Assembly: GCA_035306065.1 (NCBI GenBank)
Contig: DATGOL010000030.1
Span: forward strand, 19,143 to 83,142
From: JBBQHX01 sp035306065
Lineage (GTDB): Bacteria > Gemmatimonadota > Gemmatimonadetes > Gemmatimonadales > Gemmatimonadaceae
Direction: 5' to 3'
DNA: 64,000 bases
Shown here: in pieces, positions 17,744 to 26,179 of the stretch
Numbering within the stretch: position 1 is the first letter of the stretch
How the letters are laid out: every line of letters begins with the position of its first letter
Notes under the pieces: generated by a model
Told to the model about the DNA's origin: nothing
The model's database searches: none
What the model saw: only the letters and a program-made list of their open reading frames with translations
Program-made: the position numbers and the translations under genes

Positions 17744-19305
17744 CTGACTTCCGGCATCACGACCCCGGACGAGTCTGCAGCCGCCGTGGGCACTTCAGGC
17801 GAGCGCAATTCCGGAACCACGGTACGATCGCCCAGAGGTGAGCTGGCTCTCGCGAGCCGCACAGCAGGGCTTGGATACACACCCAGGATCAGGAGTATCG
17901 CAACGCTCGCTCCAATAACGAAACGCGTTGCAGACGGTGCCGGGGCAATCACCGGTGCACCCTCGGGGCGAGGGCGGAAGAACATCACGATGATCACCTT
18001 CAGGTAGTACGCGGCAGACAGCACACTGGTCATCACCAGAATGATCGCCAGGCGCGTTTGCGGTGATGGCGCCTGCAGTGCGGCCTGAAGCACGTACCAC
18101 TTGGCGAAGAAGCCCATTCCTCCGGCCAGCGGGAAGCCCAGCAAAGCCAGCATGAACACCGCCATGGCGGCAGAGCTGCCGGGTCGAACGCTCCAGAGGC
18201 CAGCATATTCGCTCAGGTTGTCCGAGTTGGTAACGGAGTGGCCCAGCATGCAGACGATACCGAACGCGCCAACAGTGGCGAACGTGTACGCGAACAGGTA
18301 GAACACGAGCGCCGCCGCACCAGCCTCAGTGCCCGTGAGGAGTGCGACCATCAGGTAGCCCGCGTGCGCAATGCTGGAATATGCCAGCAGACGCTTCAGG
18401 TTGTTCTGTGCAAGGGCGATCACATTGCCCACGACCATGGTGAGAACAGCGATCCACCAGAGGGCTCCGTGCCAGAGTTCGTAGGCGTTCGGCAGCGCTT
18501 CGAGCGTTACTCGCACGAACGCCGCGAAGGCCGCTGCCTTGAGTGCCGCCGCCATGAACGCGGTGTACGGAGTTGGCGCACCTTCGTACACGTCAGGCGT
18601 CCACATGTGGAACGGTACGGCAGCCACCTTGAAGCCGAAGCCCACCAGGAGGAGCGCCACGCCCACGATGAACAAGGAACTGCCCGCCACTGCAGGGTCG
18701 GCGAGCCTGTCACCGATCACCGCCAGATTCGTGGACGCCGCAGCACCATAGATAAGCGCGATTCCGTAGAGCAGGAACGCGGAGCTGAAGGCGCCAAGCA
18801 GGAAGTACTTGAGTGCTGCCTCCGCCGACCTTGCGCTACGCCTGTCTATACCGGCGAGGATGTAAACCGCGATGGACATGAATTCCATCCCGATAAACAC
18901 CATGATAAGGTCACGCGCCCCCAGCAGGATGAGCATGCCGCACGTGGCCAGCAGCGTGAGCACGTAGGACTCCGATCCTCGCACGCCTATGCGCTCGTTG
19001 TCATCCAGTGAGAGCAGCTGCGTGAGTATGGCGCCAACCAGCACAACAGCGCTCGTGCCCCAGCGGAATCCGTCAACGGCAACCAGGCCAACGTTGGACG
19101 TGACGCCGCTGCTCCACATCCAGGCTACCGCCCCGAGCGCAGCAAGCGAAACACCAATGGAAGCGATTCCTACTCGGCGCGCACGCTCCTCCGTTTCCGG
19201 TCCCCATACTCCAATCAGGAGAAGGGCCATTGCGCCTACAGCGAGAATGACCTCAGGAAGGACGGCTATTGTCAGGTGGCCGGGATGGGCCAGGTCTAGA
19301 TGCAC
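17731..19305 (-). CDS. nuoN: NADH-quinone oxidoreductase subunit N
   Basis: A 524-residue antiporter-like membrane subunit of complex I with about 14 helices, slightly longer than the usual 480-500 because of a polar C-terminal tail rich in Pro, Ala and Ser. Proton-path residues are kept: Glu in IGMEFMSIAVYIL (near 140), Lys in GFGFKVAAVPFHMW (near 225), Lys in AAALKAAAFA (near 255) and Lys in GFFAKWYVL (near 405). It is the last gene of the operon and lies 20 bases after the second nuoM. Confidence 0.96.
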   Translation of the reverse strand: MHLDLAHPGHLTIAVLPEVILAVGAMALLLIGVWGPETEERARRVGIASIGVSLAALGAVAWMWSSGVTSNVGLVAVDGFRWGTSAVVLVGAILTQLLSLDDNERIGVRGSESYVLTLLATCGMLILLGARDLIMVFIGMEFMSIAVYILAGIDRRSARSAEAALKYFLLGAFSSAFLLYGIALIYGAAASTNLAVIGDRLADPAVAGSSLFIVGVALLLVGFGFKVAAVPFHMWTPDVYEGAPTPYTAFMAAALKAAAFAAFVRVTLEALPNAYELWHGALWWIAVLTMVVGNVIALAQNNLKRLLAYSSIAHAGYLMVALLTGTEAGAAALVFYLFAYTFATVGAFGIVCMLGHSVTNSDNLSEYAGLWSVRPGSSAAMAVFMLALLGFPLAGGMGFFAKWYVLQAALQAPSPQTRLAIILVMTSVLSAAYYLKVIIVMFFRPRPEGAPVIAPAPSATRFVIGASVAILLILGVYPSPAVRLARASSPLGDRTVVPELRSPEVPTAAADSSGVVMPEVSLAQ

Positions 19306-19325
19306 GTAAGGGTCTCCGTACGACT

Positions 19326-20912
19326 TCAGGGCTGTTCAGTCTGTTCTCGGGCTCGCTGCTGCTCCGCAAATGCACTTCCCCGCTCCACATGCTCGATCAA
19401 CTGAGCGGTGGCTGTCTCCATGCGTCGCAGTACTGGCCCGGGTGCAACGCCCAGCAGGATGATGACGAGCGTAATCACGCCCATCATTCCCAGCTCGCGC
19501 CTGTTCAGGTCACTCAGATGCCGATTCTCCTCGTTCGAGAGCGGATTGAACAGAACCCGCTGCAGCGCCCAGAGCAGATAGACGGCGGCAAAGATAACAC
19601 CGCTTGCTGCAATGATGGCAGCAAACGGATAGGTGCGGTACGAGCCGACCAGCACCAGGAACTCACCCACGAATCCACTCGTTCCCGGAAGCCCGATGCT
19701 CGCGAGCGCAGTAATCGTGAGAAATGCGGCAAACATGGGCACTACGCGCGCGATTCCTCCATACGAGGCAATCTCGCGTGTGTGTGTTCTTTCGTAGAGC
19801 ATTCCAACCAGAAGGAACAGCCCGCTGGTGGAGACTCCGTGGCTGATCATGATCACCAGCGCACCCTGAACGCTCTGCATGGTGAGAGCGAAGATACCCA
19901 GCATCACGAAGCCCAGATGGCTGATGGATGAATACGCCACGAGCTTCTTGAGATCCGGCTGCACCATGGCCACGAGCGCGCCATAAACAATGGACACGAC
20001 TGCCAGGCCGATGATTATCCCTCGAACCACCGGGAGCATGGCAACCGAAGGAAAAAGCGGCAGAGCGAACCGCAGGAAGCCATATGCGCCCATCTTCAGC
20101 ATCACACCGGCGAGGATCACCGACCCACCCGTTGGTGCTTCCACGTGGGCATCCGGCAACCACGTGTGAAACGGGAAGAGCGGAACCTTGATGGCGAAGG
20201 CCAGGAAGAATGCTCCAAACAGCCAGAGCGACTGAACCGGCGAGAGCGCGAGGCGCGCTACGGTCTGGTCGTAGCTGAATGTGTCCGCTCCAACCGACTG
20301 CCAGATAACGAGAATCGCCACCAGCATGAGGAGCGAACCGCCCATCGTGTATATGAAGAACTTTTCGCTCGCGTAAATCCGTCGGGTACCACCCCAGATG
20401 CCGATAACGAAATACATCGGCACCAGCATGATCTCCCAGAACACATAGAACAGCAGGAAGTCGAGCGCCACGAACACGCCGATCATTCCCGTTGTGAGCA
20501 CCAGCAGCAACGCGTAGTGCGTGCGCAGCTTCGTGCGAACGCTGGTCCAGTCACCCAATGCTGCTATCGGCATCAGGAACGTGGTGAGAAGCACCATGAA
20601 CAGCGAGATGCCATCCACACCGATCGTGAACCTGGAGTGCAGGTCCGGAAGCCACGGCGCGTCAATGTAGAACTGCCAGCCGGTACGGGCCTCGTCGAAT
20701 GCCCACCACATGCCCAGCGAGAGCACGAACTCCGCCATGAGCGTGACGACGGCTATCCAGCGTGCTCTCGACCCGCCTCGATACTCAACGTCTCCGCTCG
20801 CGGGCGCTGCCCGGCAGAAAGCGAAGATGGCGGCTACGCCTATGAGAGGAACCAGCAGGAGAATCGGTAGGATCCAGCTGTCATAGTGGATCTGGGCCAG
20901 CAGCTCGCGCAT
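19326..20912 (-). CDS. nuoM: NADH-quinone oxidoreductase subunit M, canonical copy
   Basis: A 528-residue antiporter-like subunit of complex I. It keeps every landmark of NuoM: Glu160 (FYVFWEIML), Lys242 (AFAIKVPLFPFHTWLPDAH), His256, Lys273 in the full-length APTGGSVILAGVMLKMGAYG helix, His358 (ISHGVS) and Glu417 (GFVGEF). A perfect AGGAGG lies seven bases before its ATG. It is preceded by a second, more divergent NuoM gene and by the only sizeable gap inside the operon. Confidence 0.96.
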   Translation of the reverse strand: MRELLAQIHYDSWILPILLLVPLIGVAAIFAFCRAAPASGDVEYRGGSRARWIAVVTLMAEFVLSLGMWWAFDEARTGWQFYIDAPWLPDLHSRFTIGVDGISLFMVLLTTFLMPIAALGDWTSVRTKLRTHYALLLVLTTGMIGVFVALDFLLFYVFWEIMLVPMYFVIGIWGGTRRIYASEKFFIYTMGGSLLMLVAILVIWQSVGADTFSYDQTVARLALSPVQSLWLFGAFFLAFAIKVPLFPFHTWLPDAHVEAPTGGSVILAGVMLKMGAYGFLRFALPLFPSVAMLPVVRGIIIGLAVVSIVYGALVAMVQPDLKKLVAYSSISHLGFVMLGIFALTMQSVQGALVIMISHGVSTSGLFLLVGMLYERTHTREIASYGGIARVVPMFAAFLTITALASIGLPGTSGFVGEFLVLVGSYRTYPFAAIIAASGVIFAAVYLLWALQRVLFNPLSNEENRHLSDLNRRELGMMGVITLVIILLGVAPGPVLRRMETATAQLIEHVERGSAFAEQQRAREQTEQP

Positions 20913-21041
20913 TCGCTGTCCTCCTGATGGAATCCCGTGATAGTGTGGTTGTTCCCCGGCTTCAGGAGAACATACCCTTCGCTCTTCGTTCCGTCAGTGC
21001 AACGCCCTACACCTCGGCCATCAATTTGCCATTCACTTTGT
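20913..21041 (-). other. gap between the two nuoM genes with a perfect Shine-Dalgarno
   Basis: In an operon whose other junctions mostly overlap, these 129 bases carry no gene. They end in AGGAGG (20925-20920) seven bases before the downstream nuoM start. No convincing -10/-35 pair was found. The gap may mark where the second nuoM was inserted or duplicated. Confidence 0.7.
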
Positions 21042-22616
21042 TCATCTACCGGGGGCAGTAATTGACTCAGCTGCCTCCGAAGCGGCGGCATCCTCGAGCA
21101 CCCGATCCACCATCAGTTGCGCAGACGGCTCGATGCGCCGCAGAATCGGACCGGGTGCGATTCCGATCCAGAGTACGGCGATCGCAAGGATCAGCATGAC
21201 GCTGAGCTCGCGCCGGTTCATGTCCTTCATGCGCGGGCCGGCTTTCTCGCTGGCCGGAACCGGATCAAACAGCATTCGCTGAAGCGCCCAGAGGAAATAG
21301 ACGGCCGCCAGGATGATTCCCGTTGCCGCCACCACGGCGAAGATGGGCTGTGTCTGGTAGCTGCCAAGCAGCACCAGGAACTCACCCACGAATCCACTGG
21401 TGCCCGGAAGTCCGATGCTGCCCATCGCGGCAAGCACCAGGAACGCGGAACCCATTGGAGCAATACGGGCCAGGCCGCCAAAGTTGTGGATCATGCCGGT
21501 GCGGCGCCGCTCGTGAAGCATGCCCACCAGCAGGAACAGCATGGTAGACGTAAGGCCGGAGCTCAGCATCACGATCATCGCACCGTCCACACTCTGCACA
21601 GTGAGTGCGAAAATGCCGAGCATAACGAAGCCCAGGTGGCTGATGGACGAGTAGGATACCAGGCGCTTGAAGTCAGGCTGCACCATTGCCACCAGTGCAC
21701 CGTACACGATGCTCACAACCGACAACACCAGGATTACGGTGTGGATGGTTGGCTGCAGCGCGGCAGCCGGAAAGAACGGCACGGCAAGCCGGATCACACC
21801 GTACGTGGCAACCTTGATTCCCAGCGCAACGGCCGCCGTTGTCGGCGCCTCATGCTGCGCGTCAGGCAGCCAGGTGTGAAGCGGGAACAGGGGCGACTTC
21901 ACCGCGAACGCGATGAAGAACGCTCCGAACATCCACAGCTGCGTAGTTGGTGAAAGAGATGCGGACGCGAGCAGATGGTCGTAGTGGAAAGAGCTGGCTC
22001 CAGCCGATATCCACACGAACAGCACTCCCACCAGCATCATCAGCGAACCGAGGAACGTGAAGACGAAGTACTTCAGGCTCGCATAAACCCTTCGTTCCCC
22101 ACCCCAGATTCCGATGATGAAGTACATCGGAATCAGCATCAGCTCCCAGAATACGTAGAAGAGCAGCAGGTCCACAGCCAGGAACACACCGATAATTCCG
22201 GCAGTCCATCCAAGGAGCAGTGCGTAGTAGCTTCTCGCGCGCTCCCGTACCTGCGTGAGGCTCCCGACTATGGAAAGCGGGATGACCAGAATGGTAAGCA
22301 GAACCATGAACAGCGAGATGCCATCCACTGCAAGCGTGAACCGGGCTCCCCAGTCCGGTATCCACGCATAGTCTGCCACCAGCTGCCAGCCGGCCTCGCC
22401 GGGCTCGAACATAATGAGTATGCCGATGCCCACGAGTCCCATCAGCACAAAAGTGTGCAGTGTGATGGAGTGCGGGCCGCGCCACTCGAACGCAGCTGTT
22501 TCGGAAACGTTCTCGTTCGCGAAAAAGCGCGTCACCAGCGCACCGACCAACGGGATGATCAGGAGCGCGGGAAGCGCCCATGCATCGAAATTCAGGCTGA
22601 CAAGGATATCGCGCAT
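21042..22616 (-). CDS. second NuoM-type subunit of complex I, divergent copy
   Basis: A 524-residue antiporter-like protein clearly homologous to the NuoM encoded just downstream (shared blocks such as GISLFMVLLT, ALVAMVQPD and SISHLGFVMLGIFAL). It keeps Glu158, Lys240, Lys268 and Glu412. It differs at three conserved places: the helix before Lys268 is three residues shorter (APTTAAVALGIKVATYG), the His of PDAH is Gln254, and the His of ISHG is Ser353. These changes look like specialisation rather than decay, as the frame is intact and the rest is conserved. It sits between nuoL and the canonical nuoM, as expected for a complex I with an extra pumping subunit. Confidence 0.9.
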   Translation of the reverse strand: MRDILVSLNFDAWALPALLIIPLVGALVTRFFANENVSETAAFEWRGPHSITLHTFVLMGLVGIGILIMFEPGEAGWQLVADYAWIPDWGARFTLAVDGISLFMVLLTILVIPLSIVGSLTQVRERARSYYALLLGWTAGIIGVFLAVDLLLFYVFWELMLIPMYFIIGIWGGERRVYASLKYFVFTFLGSLMMLVGVLFVWISAGASSFHYDHLLASASLSPTTQLWMFGAFFIAFAVKSPLFPLHTWLPDAQHEAPTTAAVALGIKVATYGVIRLAVPFFPAAALQPTIHTVILVLSVVSIVYGALVAMVQPDFKRLVSYSSISHLGFVMLGIFALTVQSVDGAMIVMLSSGLTSTMLFLLVGMLHERRRTGMIHNFGGLARIAPMGSAFLVLAAMGSIGLPGTSGFVGEFLVLLGSYQTQPIFAVVAATGIILAAVYFLWALQRMLFDPVPASEKAGPRMKDMNRRELSVMLILAIAVLWIGIAPGPILRRIEPSAQLMVDRVLEDAAASEAAESITAPGR

Positions 22617-22681
22617 GCGCGAGACGGGGTTTCGGGAAAAGGCACGGCGCTGCAGTCACCAGCGACAGTTGCAGCGCGCGC

Positions 22682-24862
22682 CTAACGTAATATCACGAGG
22701 CTGAGCAGAAGCAGCACTCCGAACACCAGCACCCAGGCATACGAGCCAACGTTGCCCGACTGCATGCGGGATCCCACCCAGGAGAGCCCGCGTGCAAGGT
22801 ACGCAGTGCCGTTTACCATCAGACCGTCAATGATGCCCATGTCCAGCCCGCGCCAGAGAAGGCGTCGGGAGAACGTGACAGTGGGCTGCACGAGTGCGCG
22901 GTCAATGCCCTCGTCCACGTAGTACTTGTTCGCAAGTACGGCCTGCACTCCGTGCTCGGCCGGCGACATGGCCTTGGGCACAAGCCTGGCCGGGTCGAGT
23001 CGGATCCAGGCGACCGCAACTCCAGCAACGGCAACGGCTATCGCAATCCCCACGAGCATCCACTCCGTGGAATGCTCGATCGCGGGCATCGAGCCGCCTC
23101 CCAGCATCAGCGTGGCGCGTCCCACTACCGGCTCCAGCCAGTTCTCGAGCACGTGCGCCGGGCCGAGCCGCATGATGGAGGGAAGGTTCAGCCAGCCGCC
23201 TACCGCGCTTAGCACTGCAAGCACAACCAGCGGGCCCGTCATGATCCACGGTGCCTCATGCATGTGCTCCCGTGCCGAAGTCGGAAGCCGCGACGGACCA
23301 TGGAAGGTGTAGCGCATCAGGCGCGTCATGTAGATGGCCGTAAGGAACGCGGTCAGTAGTGACACGCCGTACACCACATACATGAACACGGAACCCGAAA
23401 TGCCCAGGAACGTACTTTCAGCAATCAGGCCCTGGTTGGCACGCATGAATACACCGGTGAGAATCTCGTCTTTCGAGAAGAAGCCCGAAAAGAGCGGGAT
23501 ACCGGAAATGGCGAGTGTGGCTACCCACATCGTGGCACGCGTCCACGGCATGGCAGACCCAAGGCCTCCCATGTTGCGCATGTCCTGGGCATCGTCATCG
23601 ATATTCGCCTTGTGATAGGCGTGGTGCATCGAGTGGATTACCGAACCTGCACCGAGGAAGAGGAGTGCCTTGAAGAACGCGTGCGTCGTGAGGTGAAAGA
23701 TGCCTGCGGTGTAGGCACCTGCCCCGACGGCCACGAACATGTAGCCGAGCTGCGAGACGGTTGAATAGGCGAGAACCTTCTTGATGTCCCACTGCTTGAG
23801 GCCGATGGTCGCGGCAAAGAACGCGGTCATCGCACCAACGAGAACGATCAGAAGTGACGCGGTGGGCGAGAGTGCGAACAGGATTCCGGCACGCGCAACC
23901 AGGTAAACGCCCGCAGTCACCATGGTGGCCGCGTGGATCAGCGCCGACACAGGGGTGGGGCCGGCCATGGCGTCAGGCAGCCAGATGTACAGCGGCATCT
24001 GCGCGCTCTTTCCGGCACAACCAAGGAAAATGAAGATGCAGATGGCCGTGATCACGGCACTCTGCCCCGGCTCCATCGCAGCCACCGCGCGCTCGACTCC
24101 GGCGAAGTCCAGTGCACCCAGATTTGCAAAGATAAGGAACATGGCGACCATAAATCCGAAGTCGCCGATACGGTTCACGATGAACGCCTTCTTGCCTGCG
24201 TCCGAGTTTGCCTTCGTGTCGAACCAGAACCCGATAAGGAGATAGGAGCAGAGGCCAACGCCCTCCCATCCCACGAACAGCACCGGGTAGCTCGAGCCCA
24301 TAACGAGCACGAGCATGAAGAACACGAACAGGTTCAGATAGGAGAAGTACCGGCTGTATCCGGAGTCTCCCTTCATGTACCCGATGCTGAACAGATGGAT
24401 GAGGAAGCTGATTCCCGTCACCACCAGGATCATCACCATTGACAGCTGATCGAGCTGGAACGCCCAGTCGATTCGCAGGTCACCTGCGGGCATCCACGCC
24501 CAGTAGGTCTGTATGAAGGGCACTTCCAGCATTCCCGGCGCTCGTGCGGCAAGGAAAACCGCGATCGAAATCAGGAACGAGAGCCCCACCACGAGAGGAC
24601 CGACTATGGTGGAAATCCGCTGCCACTTGTCCAGCGGAGGCGGCCCGGAATAACCGGCATCTCCGGGTTGCAGATGCCCTGCATCCGGATCGTGCGATGG
24701 ATCTTCCGGGCCGGCAAAGTATCCCGGCAGCAACGAGAGCAAACCGTTGGCTACGAAGCCGAGGAACGGCAGCAGCGGAATGAGCCACATCCACCACGCG
24801 ACAGTGCCGGCCAGCGGATGCGCCAGAACCTCGGCGCCGGTTCCTGCAGACTGGAGGAGCAT
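22682..24862 (-). CDS. nuoL: NADH-quinone oxidoreductase subunit L
   Basis: A 726-residue distal antiporter-like subunit of complex I, over 100 residues longer than E. coli NuoL. Part of the excess is a polar loop at about 48-78 (many Asp, Gly, Pro) after the first helix. Glu200 (FVGWEGVGLCSYLLIGFW), Lys285 (GKSAQMPLYIWLPDAM) and the HAATMVTAGV segment are conserved. The C-terminal region with NKYYVDE and QSGNVGSYA corresponds to the lateral helix and final membrane anchor. Its ATG shares one base with the nuoK stop. Confidence 0.96.
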   Translation of the reverse strand: MLLQSAGTGAEVLAHPLAGTVAWWMWLIPLLPFLGFVANGLLSLLPGYFAGPEDPSHDPDAGHLQPGDAGYSGPPPLDKWQRISTIVGPLVVGLSFLISIAVFLAARAPGMLEVPFIQTYWAWMPAGDLRIDWAFQLDQLSMVMILVVTGISFLIHLFSIGYMKGDSGYSRYFSYLNLFVFFMLVLVMGSSYPVLFVGWEGVGLCSYLLIGFWFDTKANSDAGKKAFIVNRIGDFGFMVAMFLIFANLGALDFAGVERAVAAMEPGQSAVITAICIFIFLGCAGKSAQMPLYIWLPDAMAGPTPVSALIHAATMVTAGVYLVARAGILFALSPTASLLIVLVGAMTAFFAATIGLKQWDIKKVLAYSTVSQLGYMFVAVGAGAYTAGIFHLTTHAFFKALLFLGAGSVIHSMHHAYHKANIDDDAQDMRNMGGLGSAMPWTRATMWVATLAISGIPLFSGFFSKDEILTGVFMRANQGLIAESTFLGISGSVFMYVVYGVSLLTAFLTAIYMTRLMRYTFHGPSRLPTSAREHMHEAPWIMTGPLVVLAVLSAVGGWLNLPSIMRLGPAHVLENWLEPVVGRATLMLGGGSMPAIEHSTEWMLVGIAIAVAVAGVAVAWIRLDPARLVPKAMSPAEHGVQAVLANKYYVDEGIDRALVQPTVTFSRRLLWRGLDMGIIDGLMVNGTAYLARGLSWVGSRMQSGNVGSYAWVLVFGVLLLLSLVILR

Positions 24863-25158
24863 CAGCCCTTCAGGAGGTTGATGTTCTCGAGGTCCACCGT
24901 CCTGAAGTGCCGGAAGACGGCGATGATAATCGCAAGCCCAACCGCAGCCTCTGCAGCTGCAACTGTCATTGTGAACACCACGAACACCTGGCCGGTAACC
25001 ACGCCGTGAAGCCGTGACAGCGCCACGAGCGAGAGGTTCACCGCGTTGAGCATCAGCTCCACGCTCAGGAAGATCATGATCGCGTTACGGCGCGTGAGCA
25101 CGCCGATTACGCCGATCGTGAACAGGATGGCGGAGAAGAACAGTGCTTGTGCGATCAT
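24862..25158 (-). CDS. nuoK: NADH-quinone oxidoreductase subunit K
   Basis: A 98-residue, three-helix membrane subunit of complex I. The two buried glutamates of the proton path are present in SVELMLNAVNL (Glu34) and AAEAAVGLAI (near residue 70). Length and the C-terminal ENINLLKG are typical. It overlaps nuoJ upstream (ATGA) and nuoL downstream (TGATG). Confidence 0.97.
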   Translation of the reverse strand: MIAQALFFSAILFTIGVIGVLTRRNAIMIFLSVELMLNAVNLSLVALSRLHGVVTGQVFVVFTMTVAAAEAAVGLAIIIAVFRHFRTVDLENINLLKG

Positions 25159-25685
25159 GTGCGTGGGCTCACGCGCTTGGCCAGTACCGCCGCGCCCACA
25201 ACAGCTACCAGCAGAAGTACGCCGGCAACCTGGAACGCGAGCAGGTAATCGCGGAAAAGAACCTGGGCGAGCGGTGTGATGACATTCGGCTGCACCAGCG
25301 GATCCATGCCCACGGGATCAGGAAGCACCTGCGGCAGGCGATCGCGCATGAGCACGAAGAGTTCGGCGAGCAGCAGCAGACCGATGGCACCCGCAGACAG
25401 TCGCCACCGCATGTCGCGAATGTCCGAGGCAATCTTCACATGCCCCAGGTTGAGCAGCATGATCACGAACAGGAACACCACCATGATCGCGCCTGCATAC
25501 ACGAGTACCTGGATGGCTGCAACGAAGTGCGCCTCCAGCATCACGTACATGGCTGCGAGTGCCGCGAACGTCTGCACCAGCCACAGCACTCCGGCAACGG
25601 GACTCTTTCGCGTAACGAAGAGAATTGCCGATACCACAGCGATGAGACCGAACAGTATGAAGTGAAACTGGTATAGGAGCGTCAT
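25155..25685 (-). CDS. nuoJ: NADH-quinone oxidoreductase subunit J
   Basis: Called from ATG 25685 (176 residues), which overlaps the nuoI stop as ATGA. It is a five-helix membrane subunit of complex I. The helix 3 segment with AIQVLVYAGAIMVVFLFVIML carries the conserved Tyr and the pi-bulge glycine that couples quinone chemistry to pumping. The loop between the third and fourth helices is short. It is tightly packed between nuoI and nuoK. Confidence 0.96.
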   Translation of the reverse strand: MTLLYQFHFILFGLIAVVSAILFVTRKSPVAGVLWLVQTFAALAAMYVMLEAHFVAAIQVLVYAGAIMVVFLFVIMLLNLGHVKIASDIRDMRWRLSAGAIGLLLLAELFVLMRDRLPQVLPDPVGMDPLVQPNVITPLAQVLFRDYLLAFQVAGVLLLVAVVGAAVLAKRVSPRT

Positions 25686-26179
25686 TCGCCGAGCGGGTCC
25701 GATGGATCCCACATCTCGGTTACCGGATGTGTTTGTGCCATCAACCTTTCAAGGTCATAAACGAAACCTGCACGACTGTACTCCGAGTTCTCGTAATGGC
25801 GTCCCAGGTGAATCGCCTCTTCCGGACACACTTCCTGGCAATAGCCGCAGAAGATACAGCGGAACTCGTCAATCTCGAAGATGAGGGGGTAGCGGTTGCC
25901 ATCCTCGTCCTCGCCAGGCACCAGCTTGATGCAGTTGGCCGGGCATACGGTTGGACACAGCCCACAGGCCACGCACTTGGCCTTGCCGGTTTCCGTGGTG
26001 AGCATCCTGTGAGTGCCGCGCCAGCGCGGAGAGATCTCCCACTTCTCCTCCGGATACTGCACGGTAACCTTGTGCGGATCCACCATGTGCTTGAAGGTGC
26101 TCGCCAGACCCTTCAGGGTGGCCCGCACATAGCTCACCTGCTCGATCGGGCGCTCAACGGCGCGGACCGTAATAGGCAT
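25682..26179 (-). CDS. nuoI: NADH-quinone oxidoreductase subunit I (ferredoxin-like)
   Basis: Called from ATG 26179 (165 residues), sharing one base with the nuoH stop. The peripheral-arm subunit binds clusters N6a and N6b through two motifs, CVACGLCPTVCP and CIFCGYCQEVCP (about residues 69-80 and 108-119). The N-terminal segment GLASTFKHMVDP is the usual amphipathic helix that lies on the membrane arm. Length is normal. Confidence 0.97.
   Translation of the reverse strand: MPITVRAVERPIEQVSYVRATLKGLASTFKHMVDPHKVTVQYPEEKWEISPRWRGTHRMLTTETGKAKCVACGLCPTVCPANCIKLVPGEDEDGNRYPLIFEIDEFRCIFCGYCQEVCPEEAIHLGRHYENSEYSRAGFVYDLERLMAQTHPVTEMWDPSDPLGE

Noticed and set aside
18238..19011. Long plus-strand open frame opposite nuoN
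   Set aside because: It is antisense to a well-supported gene, rich in Arg, His and Glu as expected of a shadow frame in GC-rich DNA, and has no recognisable domain.
21042..22616. Divergent nuoM as a pseudogene
   Set aside because: The frame is intact over 524 residues, the proton-path Glu and Lys residues are kept, and changes are limited and in-frame.
21117..22685. Long plus-strand open frames opposite the divergent nuoM
   Set aside because: Composition (His, Arg, Gln) mirrors the hydrophobic codons on the other strand; no ribosome site or motif was seen.
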